DNA from: Candidatus Cloacimonadota bacterium
Lineage (GTDB): Bacteria > Cloacimonadota > Cloacimonadia > Cloacimonadales > TCS61
Assembly: GCA_027858325.1 (NCBI GenBank)
Contig: JAQICU010000216.1
Location: forward strand, 1 to 5,632
Direction of reading: 5' to 3'
DNA: 5,632 nucleotides
The notes under the pieces were generated by a model. That model was not told where the DNA came from. It saw only the letters and a program-made list of their open reading frames with translations, and ran no database searches. The translations under genes and the position numbers were made by a program. Positions 1 through 5,632 of this stretch are shown here, piece by piece (position 1 is the stretch's first letter; each line of letters begins with the position of its first letter).

Positions 1-988
1 TAAATTTTGCTTGTAATTTATTTTTCAATACAGCAATTTCCTTCTTAGATTTACTATTCTCAGATAACAAAACCCGCATGATCTCATTTGAGTCTCCAAT
101 ATAAGAATTCAGGAATTCACTTACAAACTTTGAATGAAGATTTGTTAATATGAAAGCAATATCACCTGCACTCTCACCTTCAAGAAGTTTTGAAAAACTC
201 AGTATAGAAAGTTCTTCCAAAAAACTAAAATCAAATGGATCGCTCTCCTTATCAGCATCTACAAGTTGAATAGCTAAGGGTTTCTTCTTAGATGAAATAA
301 TACTTGCAGTAGTCCCTGTTCCGCTATTTCCCTTAGCTGGCAGATTTCCTTTTACACGAAGTGCTTTTTCAAATCCAGTTACGTTTATGCTTTGCATGGA
401 AGTACTTAATTTTGTAAATCCTGATCTTAAGATAATAATAGAAACAAAAGCTATGATTAATAGAGCAAGTCCCATATAGAGAAAAAAGAAATTATTCACC
501 TCTTTTTCTAATGATTCTTCAGCAATACCACTTCCGAAATTCATAATATTTCTTATTTGCAGTATATCACCTTTTTCGGGATTTATATTCATCCAGAGAG
601 CAACATTCTGTTTGATGAATTGCAGTATCTCATCAGTTACATCTTTTTGTAGGTAGATCGTGATCTCTTTTCTAGCAACGATTGTAGGATATGTTTCCTG
701 ATCATCTATCATTGTAGGCATAACTGATCTTGATTTGGCAATTGGAAGACCAGGAAGACTCTTTTCCTTATCCAGCATTGAGCCGTAAACCTCCAATCTG
801 CTGGCAGGATAATCCAAAGTTAAATTAGCAATAACTATAGTTTCTCCCACAATTGGGAAAAGCATCGCCTCAATCCATTCAGCCAGTTCACGCTCTGCTT
901 GAATTTCTTTTACTGTTTCAATATCAAAATCTTGCGAAAAGAGCTGTAAAGTGAGAAATAAAATCAAAACTAACAACAGTTTTTTCAT
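1..988 (-). CDS. FliF C-terminal (MS-ring RBM3-like) domain, membrane helix and FliG-like segment; 3' end cut by window edge
   Basis: 329 codons are visible and the frame is still open at position 1. The start ATG (986-988) has AAGGA 6 nt upstream and begins a signal peptide (MKKLLLVLILFLTLQLFSQ). Residues about 36-151 resemble the periplasmic domain of FliF next to its second membrane helix. They show a 'PIVGETIVIANLTLDY' strand, 'LPGLP', a strand-helix unit 'EITIYLQKDVTDEILQFIK', and 'EKGDILQIRNIMNF', like the FliF 'KRGDxLNVVNxPF' segment. Residues about 167-187 are one membrane helix. After a low-complexity linker (about 190-247), residues about 250-313 ('DPFDFSFLEELS', 'LLEGESAGDIAFILTNL', 'FLNSY') resemble the helical FliG repeat seen as 'LLxxEHPQTIALILxxL'. 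The predicted topology is N-terminus in the periplasm and C-terminus in the cytoplasm. The first FliF membrane helix and ring-building domains 1-2 are absent, replaced by the signal peptide. The FliF assignment is fairly firm; the FliG one is tentative. It is the last visible gene of the operon, 13 nt after the barrel gene. Confidence 0.68.
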   Translation of the reverse strand, partial: MKKLLLVLILFLTLQLFSQDFDIETVKEIQAERELAEWIEAMLFPIVGETIVIANLTLDYPASRLEVYGSMLDKEKSLPGLPIAKSRSVMPTMIDDQETYPTIVARKEITIYLQKDVTDEILQFIKQNVALWMNINPEKGDILQIRNIMNFGSGIAEESLEKEVNNFFFLYMGLALLIIAFVSIIILRSGFTKLSTSMQSINVTGFEKALRVKGNLPAKGNSGTGTTASIISSKKKPLAIQLVDADKESDPFDFSFLEELSILSFSKLLEGESAGDIAFILTNLHSKFVSEFLNSYIGDSNEIMRVLLSENSKSKKEIAVLKNKLQAKF

Positions 989-994
989 AAAATA

Positions 995-999
995 TCCTT
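995..999 (-). promoter_or_regulatory. Ribosome binding site of the FliF-like gene
   Basis: The minus strand reads AAGGA with 6 nt before the ATG at 988. It lies in the 13-nt gap after the TAA of the barrel gene, so it supports both this start and translation from a shared transcript. Confidence 0.75.
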
Positions 1000-1001
1000 A
1001 T

Positions 1002-2450
1002 TTATTCGTTTGATAGTAGTCGCATCATTTTCTTAATTTCAACATTACCCGGATCCATTCTCTCTGCATGTTTTAATTGATACATCGCCTCTTCAGAATC
1101 TCCTAACCGATAGTAAATAGAAGCTAACCTGATATATGGTAGTGAAAGATCGGGAGCAAGGGATATAGCTCTATTGCATTCATCTATCGCCTTGTAATAA
1201 TCTTCGGAATAATAGAATTCCAATGCGGAGTTCAAATGAACTGTAGCCTGATTGATCTTCTTAATATCAGACCTCCTGATCTTGGAAGCTTCTTCCTGCA
1301 CCTTCTGTGCTACTACTCCTTCATCGATCACGCGTTTAATTATTTTTATTGTATCATGAATAGTTCTGGACTGAAAGATGGTATCAACTACAACTTTTTC
1401 TATGAAAACAGTATCTAAATGAGCATCAGAATCAATACCGAATTGTGATGGGAATAATAAGGCAAGATTTTTTTCAGTATCACGAGTTTTACCAAAATCA
1501 ATTTTGATCCCAAAGAAATGTTCACCATAATCAGAATCCAGGTTATTCCCCATGGAGATAGTTCCACTCTCACTCGTCTCGCCCAAAGGATATTGGAATG
1601 CATAATCCATACTGATTTGAAGAAAGCTGAAATTCATTTCCTTACTCTTTTTATCAACAGTGGGTCCAATCCATTTATGGGAATAAAAATTCACACCAAA
1701 ACCACCGGTGAGATCGTGGTTATTCACTCCCAATCTTAGCTGAAGATTTCTTGCCAGTAAATATTCAGCCCCTACCCCAAAACCAAGCTCGTTATAATTT
1801 TGGTATCTTCGGTATAAAAGATCTCCGGAAATGTTGATCTTCTTCCATGTGAATTTAGAACCTAAACCCAATCGCATTGGAAGCTTATCTTCATTATTGC
1901 TGTCAATTGCCATATCAGCTTGTAGAATGTTCCCAGCTAGTAGCCCAAAATTTGCATATTGATTCAATCGATAAGAAAATCCTAGATCCAGATCAAAGGC
2001 GTTCTTACTCTCACTGATTTCTGAGAAACTCGTATAATGATCAAACAAGCTCAATCCTGCGGAAAATTTACCCGATAATTTATTCGGGAAAATATTGGTT
2101 CCATAATGTAAACCAAATCTTCCTTCTGTATAAGCATTGGAATTGAATGAACCACCGGTTAAAGCAAATGCACCTGGAACTCTCTTGAACGGAAATGATA
2201 AATACACAAAGTTTTGTGCGATCTCATCATTATCCATTTGCATTGTGTAAGGTCTTGAATCTGTGATTAATTGAAAATAATGATAAGCAGCTAAACCGGA
2301 TGGATTCCAAACTGCTGCAGAAACATCGTGGGAAGATGCAATCCCGGTTTCTCCCAAAGCTGCATTTCGCACTCCGCCATTTTCAAAATCATATCCAAAA
2401 CATACGATCGGGAATACTATTAAAGCAATTACAATATATTTATTTTTCAT
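1002..2450 (-). CDS. PorV/PorQ-like outer-membrane beta-barrel protein with C-terminal TPR repeats
   Basis: 482 residues from the chosen ATG at 2450. An in-frame ATG 15 nt upstream (2465) would overlap the previous gene and put a polar MQGNG in front of the signal peptide. The 2450 start has AAGG 7 nt upstream and begins directly with a signal sequence (MKNKYIVIALIVFPIVCFG), so it is preferred. Residues about 25-55 carry the PorV/FadL-type N-terminal signature ('RNAALGETGIA', 'AAVWNPSGLA'). Alternating-strand sequence follows to about residue 320, ending 'FFGIKIDFG', as in an outer-membrane barrel. Residues 346-375 are a linker with DT[VI] at 346, 356 and 366. Two TPRs follow at about 402-435 and 436-469 ('AISLAPDL' and 'AERMDPGN' ends), expected in the periplasm. 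PorV of the type IX secretion system delivers proteins with C-terminal sorting domains to the surface. The upstream gene encodes a protein with such a domain, so a partner role is plausible but inferred. It could instead be a structural barrel or PorQ-like protein. Confidence 0.8.
   Translation of the reverse strand: MKNKYIVIALIVFPIVCFGYDFENGGVRNAALGETGIASSHDVSAAVWNPSGLAAYHYFQLITDSRPYTMQMDNDEIAQNFVYLSFPFKRVPGAFALTGGSFNSNAYTEGRFGLHYGTNIFPNKLSGKFSAGLSLFDHYTSFSEISESKNAFDLDLGFSYRLNQYANFGLLAGNILQADMAIDSNNEDKLPMRLGLGSKFTWKKINISGDLLYRRYQNYNELGFGVGAEYLLARNLQLRLGVNNHDLTGGFGVNFYSHKWIGPTVDKKSKEMNFSFLQISMDYAFQYPLGETSESGTISMGNNLDSDYGEHFFGIKIDFGKTRDTEKNLALLFPSQFGIDSDAHLDTVFIEKVVVDTIFQSRTIHDTIKIIKRVIDEGVVAQKVQEEASKIRRSDIKKINQATVHLNSALEFYYSEDYYKAIDECNRAISLAPDLSLPYIRLASIYYRLGDSEEAMYQLKHAERMDPGNVEIKKMMRLLSNE
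1326..1415 (-). repeat. Ten-residue periodic DT[V/I] linker between barrel and TPRs
   Basis: Within the barrel protein, 'DTVF', 'DTIF' and 'DTIK' recur at residues 346, 356 and 366, exactly 10 residues apart. Basic and hydrophobic residues lie between them. The segment connects the last predicted barrel strand to the TPR region and is probably an extended beta or rod-like periplasmic spacer. The periodicity is seen directly; the structure is inferred. Confidence 0.5.
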
Positions 2451-2454
2451 TCCA

Positions 2455-5328
2455 TTACCTTGCAATTATTATGCTACCCTGGTAAATTCTATTATTAATA
2501 ATTATCTGGTAGATATAGAATCCTCCACTAACTAAATTTTGATCAGAATCTCTTTTATACCATCTGGATTGTTTGTTTTCACCATACTCCAGAATATTCA
2601 ATTTTGTTATCAACTTCCCGCTTCTGTCTAATATTTTACCAGTTATTTTTTCCAGATCAACCTGGCTGTAAATAGTGATTACACAACAATCATCATTCCA
2701 ACTAACTGTATGAGGTTCTACAATGACTTTTTCATCTGGGGCAATCGGAGTAACTGTAACCACTAACTGAGCCGAACATGATGAACGGGAAACGTTATCT
2801 TCCAATATAACAGTTAATACTTCTGATCCATTCCAATTTTCCGGCGCTGAGAAGGTCACAACAAGATCTGATATATCAATGTTGATCGTATCATTGCCGG
2901 TAATAGTTAGGGTTAGTTCTTCCTGAAATTGTTCAGGATCACTAACCATTGGTGAGAAATCGATAACCTTTTCAGTATTCTCTGTGAATGAGATATTTAC
3001 AGGGAACAGATCAGGATCAAAGGAAGGTGCATCATTCACACTGGTAACAATTATATTGGTATAATCGCTTGCCAATGGTTCACCTTCGTCATCAAGAATA
3101 ATAAAACTTACACTCTCCGTGCCGAACCAATTCTCACCAGGTTCTATGATAACCATATAGCCGTCTATGGTTATAGTTAGGTTATTACTGATTGTAGCTT
3201 CCAGGATCGGATCATCATTCTCAGGATCAATAATATAAAAACTGAAATTTTCAATGATCACACCATCTTCCATGCAAACAAGGCTGTCCGGCAGGTTTAT
3301 TGATGGCGGTTGATTATCCTCGCAAACAAATGAAAAAGTTGCATCTGTGAGAATATTTGGAATAATTGCCAGATCAGCTGCTGAGATGCTAACCGTAATT
3401 GCTTCATTATAACTAAATGGTTGGATGGGCTGGTAAGAAATTATGTAACCCGAACTTCCCATGATCGAAATCGCTTCAAGTTCAAAATCTTCTATTGCAA
3501 TATTATTGATGTCCATCTCAATTGAAGTGGAATCGACATTGCTTCCATTATCGAGTATATAACAGCTTATTGTAGTGAAAACGGAGATATTTACAGCGCC
3601 ATTAGCGGGGTAAGGTTGCCAGATGAAAGGAGGGTAGACATCTTCAATAATACACTCAAATGTATAACTGAAAGTACCCATCTGATTAGCAGGAGTTGCC
3701 AGATCCGATGCAGCAATTGAAACATAAACAGTATCTCCGGAATTGAAATTCTCTACGGGATCAATATTAATATAATAATCATTAATCCCACCGCTGTAAA
3801 ATAGATTTCCAGTTCCAATAGAATAAATTATATCCTGCACATCCACCACCACACTATTGATATCTACACCGAAGCCATCATCATTAATATGAAATGATAC
3901 ACTTGTGTTTACAGCATTATCTATCGAAAATGGTGCAGGATCAAGATTCGTAACATAAGGAGTTATTTCATCACTAATACACTGGAATGAATAAGAAAAA
4001 CCGGAAAGTTGATTTGCAGGTGTTGCCAGGTCAGCGACATTAATTTCTACTAAAACTACCTGAGAAAATTCAAAATTCTCAGAAGGGTTTATGCCGATCA
4101 TATAGTCATATATATTCCCACTATAAGATAAATTCCCGTTTGCAACTGAATATTGCACACCATCAATTTCAACCAGCAAAGTGTTAATATCCACTCCCAG
4201 GTCATCATCATATACATGGAAATTTATATTTGTGTTTATTGGAACATCCTGTTGTCCGGGAACAGGATCATAGTTTCCTGTGTAAGGAGGAGCATTATCG
4301 TATTCACACTGAAAAGTATATGAGTATGTTATCATTACATTAGCAGGTTGGGAAAAATCAGCACCATCTATCTGAACGTTAACAAGCTCCCCATAATCAA
4401 AATCACTGGGCAGATCTAATGTAACTGTATATCCATTTGGTATTGTTTGGTATGTGAATGATGTATTGAGATAAGTAAATTGAACTCCCTGGATCTCTAC
4501 AACAACAGATGTAATATCAACACCCTCAATGTTATCATAAATATTAAAACTTACATTTGTATCTATTGGTACTTCATCTGCCCCGGGTTCGGGATCCCAT
4601 TCGCCGGTATACGGTGGTTGGATATCATCTATAATCTCGAATGAATATTCAAAGGTTGCCATTGTTATCCCGTTTAGGTCAGAAGCGTCAATTGCAACTG
4701 ATACGATCTCAGCAAGTTCAAAATTAACCGGGACATCAATTGTTATATGATAAGCATTTGCGTTCCCAGAATAATAGAACAATCCATTATTGTGTGTATA
4801 GGTAACACCTTGTATTTCAACGACAACTGAAGTCAAATTCACACCGATCCCGCTATCATAAATAATAAATTCAATATCAGTATCCTGTGGAACATTAACA
4901 GCTCCGGCACCAGGGTTTAACCCGCCGATATAAGGTGGCTGCAAGTCTTCAATGGTTTGAAAAGAATATGAGTAGGTGGGCATAACATTTGCAGGATCTT
5001 CTAGATCAGCTGCATCGATCTGAATATTAATCAGATCGTTAAACTGAAAATTCATTGGTGGATTAACAGTGATAATATAACTAAAAGGTGTTCCACTATA
5101 AAAAAACGATCCGCTATCACTTGTATAGATTAATCCATTGATATCAACCGAGACTGTATTTATATCCACGCCATCTACATCATCATTAACATAGAAGGTA
5201 ACATCTGAATCTACAGGAATCCCGCTTGACCCATCGGCAGGATATAATGGTGTAGCATAAGGTGGTACGGAATCAGCAAACAAAAGATAATTAAAAATAA
5301 TAATGAGAATTACTAGAATATATTTCAT
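2455..5328 (-). CDS. Large exported Ig-repeat / cadherin-like surface protein with FlgD/T9SS-like C-terminal domain
   Basis: 957 residues. The ATG at 5328 has GGAG 5 nt upstream and starts a signal peptide (residues 1 to about 19, MKYILVILIIIFNYLLFA). Residues 21-673 are six tandem Ig-like repeats of 107-110 residues, each opening near 'PPY' and containing a 'GVDxxSVxVxIxG'-type strand pair. Residues 674-766 and 767-868 are two cadherin-like repeats ('ENWFGTESVSF', 'SVNDAP', 'PENWNGSE'). Residues 869-957 are a FlgD-Ig/T9SS-like terminal domain ('ITGKILDRSGKLI', 'LVSGGFYIYQI', ending 'SIIIAR'). There is no membrane helix after the signal peptide and no enzymatic motif, so an adhesin, S-layer-like or filament role at the surface is inferred. 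No lysine or arginine occurs between residues 3 and 786, giving a strongly acidic passenger and a basic tail. It is probably the first gene of the operon, with the barrel gene 4 nt downstream. Confidence 0.85.
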   Translation of the reverse strand: MKYILVILIIIFNYLLFADSVPPYATPLYPADGSSGIPVDSDVTFYVNDDVDGVDINTVSVDINGLIYTSDSGSFFYSGTPFSYIITVNPPMNFQFNDLINIQIDAADLEDPANVMPTYSYSFQTIEDLQPPYIGGLNPGAGAVNVPQDTDIEFIIYDSGIGVNLTSVVVEIQGVTYTHNNGLFYYSGNANAYHITIDVPVNFELAEIVSVAIDASDLNGITMATFEYSFEIIDDIQPPYTGEWDPEPGADEVPIDTNVSFNIYDNIEGVDITSVVVEIQGVQFTYLNTSFTYQTIPNGYTVTLDLPSDFDYGELVNVQIDGADFSQPANVMITYSYTFQCEYDNAPPYTGNYDPVPGQQDVPINTNINFHVYDDDLGVDINTLLVEIDGVQYSVANGNLSYSGNIYDYMIGINPSENFEFSQVVLVEINVADLATPANQLSGFSYSFQCISDEITPYVTNLDPAPFSIDNAVNTSVSFHINDDGFGVDINSVVVDVQDIIYSIGTGNLFYSGGINDYYINIDPVENFNSGDTVYVSIAASDLATPANQMGTFSYTFECIIEDVYPPFIWQPYPANGAVNISVFTTISCYILDNGSNVDSTSIEMDINNIAIEDFELEAISIMGSSGYIISYQPIQPFSYNEAITVSISAADLAIIPNILTDATFSFVCEDNQPPSINLPDSLVCMEDGVIIENFSFYIIDPENDDPILEATISNNLTITIDGYMVIIEPGENWFGTESVSFIILDDEGEPLASDYTNIIVTSVNDAPSFDPDLFPVNISFTENTEKVIDFSPMVSDPEQFQEELTLTITGNDTINIDISDLVVTFSAPENWNGSEVLTVILEDNVSRSSCSAQLVVTVTPIAPDEKVIVEPHTVSWNDDCCVITIYSQVDLEKITGKILDRSGKLITKLNILEYGENKQSRWYKRDSDQNLVSGGFYIYQIIINNRIYQGSIIIAR
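2458..2461 (-). promoter_or_regulatory. Ribosome binding site that decides the barrel-gene start
   Basis: The minus strand reads AAGG 7 nt before the ATG at 2450. It lies inside the last codons of the upstream gene, immediately before that gene's TAA (2455-2457). The stop-to-start gap is only 4 nt, so translational coupling is likely. The site lies downstream of the alternative ATG at 2465 and cannot serve it. Confidence 0.65.
2458..2724 (-). other. C-terminal FlgD-Ig / T9SS-like sorting domain
   Basis: Residues 869-957 of the surface protein. The pattern 'KILDRSGKLI' followed by 'WYKRDSDQN', 'LVSGGFYIYQI' and 'YQGSIIIAR' matches the common bacterial terminal domain 'IYDxxGxxV...W.G.D..G..V.SGIYxYxL...' used as a sorting signal in type IX secretion and found in many FCB proteins. 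It has 11 Lys/Arg in 89 residues, unlike the rest of the protein. Whether it is cleaved or retained cannot be told from sequence. Confidence 0.65.
2725..3309 (-). repeat. Two cadherin-like (tandem-95 type) domains
   Basis: Residues 674-766 and 767-868 of the surface protein. The first contains 'IIDPENDDP', 'PGENWFGTESVSFIILDD' and ends 'VTSVNDAP', the usual junction of cadherin-like tandem repeats in bacterial surface proteins. The second has 'SDPEQ', 'APENWNGSEVLTVILED' and 'VTVTPIAPDE'. The acidic turns suggest calcium binding, which is typical of these folds but not proven here. Confidence 0.75.
3310..5268 (-). repeat. Six tandem Ig-like protein repeats (about 109 residues each)
   Basis: Repeat boundaries in transcription order are 5268-4939, 4938-4618, 4617-4291, 4290-3964, 3963-3634 and 3633-3310. 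Shared features are an initial 'PPY' or 'PPF' (TPY in repeat 5), a proline/glycine turn, 'D-D-x-x-GVD' in most copies, a 'YSG' strand in several, and an 'ADL..PAN' then 'YSYSFQ' ending. Repeat 2 lacks PAN and repeat 6 is the most divergent. They resemble bacterial Ig-like families such as SbsA-type or Big domains, though the exact family cannot be assigned by eye. I saw no long exact nucleotide repeats, so the copies have diverged. Confidence 0.85.
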
Positions 5329-5333
5329 CTAAA

Positions 5334-5337
5334 CTCC
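5334..5337 (-). promoter_or_regulatory. Ribosome binding site of the surface-protein gene
   Basis: The minus strand reads GGAG 5 nt before the ATG at 5328. It is the only good Shine-Dalgarno match nearby and agrees with the start of the signal peptide. Confidence 0.7.
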
Positions 5338-5352
5338 ATATTAGGATAAGTT

Positions 5353-5383
5353 ATAAAACATAAATTTAATCTAAATGTGTCAA
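5353..5383 (-). promoter_or_regulatory. Possible promoter for the three-gene operon
   Basis: The minus strand has a perfect TTGACA at 5383-5378. A TTTTAT at 5358-5353 (4 of 6 matches to TATAAT, 19-nt spacer) is a candidate -10. TATAAC at 5355-5350 is a better hexamer but sits 22 nt away, which is too long for a normal promoter. The region is very AT-rich, so chance matches are likely. FCB bacteria may also use different promoter consensus sequences. The position, between the xdhC-like gene and the operon, is right. Confidence 0.3.
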
Positions 5384-5392
5384 TATATTATT

Positions 5393-5417
5393 AAAAAAGA
5401 AATTATCTTTATTTCTT
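5393..5417 (-). terminator. Weak terminator-like hairpin at the end of the xdhC-like gene
   Basis: On the minus strand AAGAAAT (5417-5411) pairs with ATTTCTT (5403-5397) across a 7-nt loop, followed by TTTT (5396-5393). The 7-bp stem has one G-C pair and overlaps the stop codon, so the hairpin is weak. It could still separate the xdhC-like gene from the downstream operon. Confidence 0.3.
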
Positions 5418-5632
5418 GCTAAGTGAATGGATATCATCTATATTATTATAAATTGCCAGCATTTCAGCAGTAATTGCAATGGCGATCTCCTGCGTAGTTG
5501 TCTTGCCGATATTTAATCCTATCGGTGCATAAACACTATCTATCCGGGCTCCGGGATGTTTTCTCTCTTTAATTCGTTTTATTGCATCGTCGGTTTTTAT
5601 TTTAGATACGATCATTCCGATATATTTCAATT
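5409..5632 (-). CDS. XdhC/CoxI-family protein, C-terminal fragment (5' end outside window)
   Basis: Only the last 73 codons are visible, ending TAA at 5411-5409. The sequence 'KYIGMIVSKIK' matches the family segment 'YIGMIGSRRK'. 'VYAPIGLNIG' followed by 'TTQEIAIAITAEMLAIYNN' matches the family's 'SPIGLDIGAxTPEEIAxSIxAEIxA' ending, from the Rossmann-like C-terminal domain. XdhC proteins bind molybdenum cofactor and help insert it into xanthine dehydrogenase-type molybdenum hydroxylases. The TTG at 5630 is almost certainly an internal leucine codon and not a start, because the conserved N-terminal part of the family lies upstream. The usual 'IGS' is 'IVS' here, a small departure. The gene is separated from the next by 80 bp and is probably unrelated in function to the downstream operon. 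Confidence 0.85.
   Translation of the reverse strand, partial: LKYIGMIVSKIKTDDAIKRIKERKHPGARIDSVYAPIGLNIGKTTTQEIAIAITAEMLAIYNNIDDIHSLSKK

Larger units (their letters stand above)
1..5328 (-). other. Probable operon: surface protein, PorV-TPR barrel, FliF/FliG-like protein
   Basis: Three consecutive same-strand genes have gaps of 4 nt (2451-2454) and 13 nt (989-1001). Each has its own Shine-Dalgarno sequence and each product begins with a signal peptide. No terminator-like hairpin was seen in either gap. The predicted locations of the products cover the cell surface, outer membrane, periplasm, inner membrane and cytoplasmic face. The operon probably continues below position 1, since the last gene is incomplete. 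Confidence 0.8.

Noticed and set aside
1..988. FliF-like protein as a type III secretion SctJ/YscJ ring protein or SpoIIIAG-type protein
   Set aside because: SctJ lacks the ring-building domain next to the membrane helix that is matched here. SpoIIIAG is restricted to spore-forming Firmicutes, which the neighbours do not suggest.
1236..1418. Plus-strand open frame of 60 codons
   Set aside because: It lies wholly within the TPR end of the barrel gene on the other strand, has no recognisable protein and no convincing ribosome binding site.
1415..1603. Second minus-strand open frame of 62 codons
   Set aside because: It overlaps the barrel gene in another frame and shows no family resemblance.
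1518..1739. Plus-strand open frame of 73 codons
   Set aside because: It is antisense to well-supported barrel coding sequence and has no recognisable motif.
2384..2450. Barrel protein as a lipoprotein, because of a Cys in its signal peptide
   Set aside because: The residues before that Cys (P-I-V) do not make a good lipobox, and a barrel with an ordinary signal peptide explains the sequence.
2451..2465. Upstream ATG at 2465 as start of the barrel gene
   Set aside because: It would overlap the previous gene by 11 nt and place MQGNG before the signal peptide. The AAGG site fits the ATG at 2450.
2300..2485. Plus-strand open frame of 61 codons
   Set aside because: It is antisense to the barrel signal peptide and the gene junction, with no domain or initiation signal.
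5628..5630. TTG at 5630 as the true start of the xdhC-like gene
   Set aside because: The following residues are the middle of the conserved XdhC C-terminal domain, so the codon is an internal leucine and the gene begins outside the window.
1..5632. tRNA, rRNA, CRISPR array, insertion sequence or attachment site
   Set aside because: No cloverleaf, repeat-spacer pattern, transposase or terminal inverted repeats were seen. Coding sequence fills nearly the whole window.

Overview
The window is AT-rich bacterial DNA with every supported gene on the minus strand, so transcription runs from high to low coordinates. The proteins point to a Gram-negative bacterium of the FCB type, and an uncultured Cloacimonadota-like lineage would fit. 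The evidence is a PorV/PorQ-like outer-membrane barrel, a giant secreted Ig-repeat protein ending in a FlgD/T9SS-like C-terminal domain, and cadherin-like tandem repeats. This placement is inference from gene content, since no marker gene is present.

Layout in transcription order: (1) 5632-5409, the last 73 codons of an XdhC/CoxI-family gene. (2) A spacer of about 80 bp holding a weak terminator-like hairpin, a possible promoter and a ribosome binding site. (3) 5328-2455, a 957-residue exported protein with six Ig-like repeats, two cadherin-like repeats and a C-terminal sorting-type domain. (4) 2450-1002, a PorV-like barrel fused to a DT-rich linker and two TPRs. (5) 988 to beyond position 1, a protein that looks like the C-terminal half of the flagellar MS-ring protein FliF (periplasmic ring-building domain plus membrane helix) joined to a FliG-like cytoplasmic helical segment. 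It is cut by the window edge. Genes 3-5 are separated by 4 and 13 nt, each has its own Shine-Dalgarno sequence, and they almost certainly form one operon. There is no gene-free stretch over 300 bp.

The most interesting possibility is that genes 3-5 encode one envelope-spanning assembly. The parts would be a cell-surface filament or adhesin, an outer-membrane barrel with periplasmic TPRs, and an inner-membrane FliF/FliG-like ring protein reaching the cytoplasm. No flagellar rod, hook, export or stator gene is seen in the window, so this may be a repurposed flagellar-type ring outside a flagellum. The domain similarities come from reading the sequence by eye; the assembly is inference. A second striking observation is that the surface protein has no lysine or arginine from residue 3 to residue 786.
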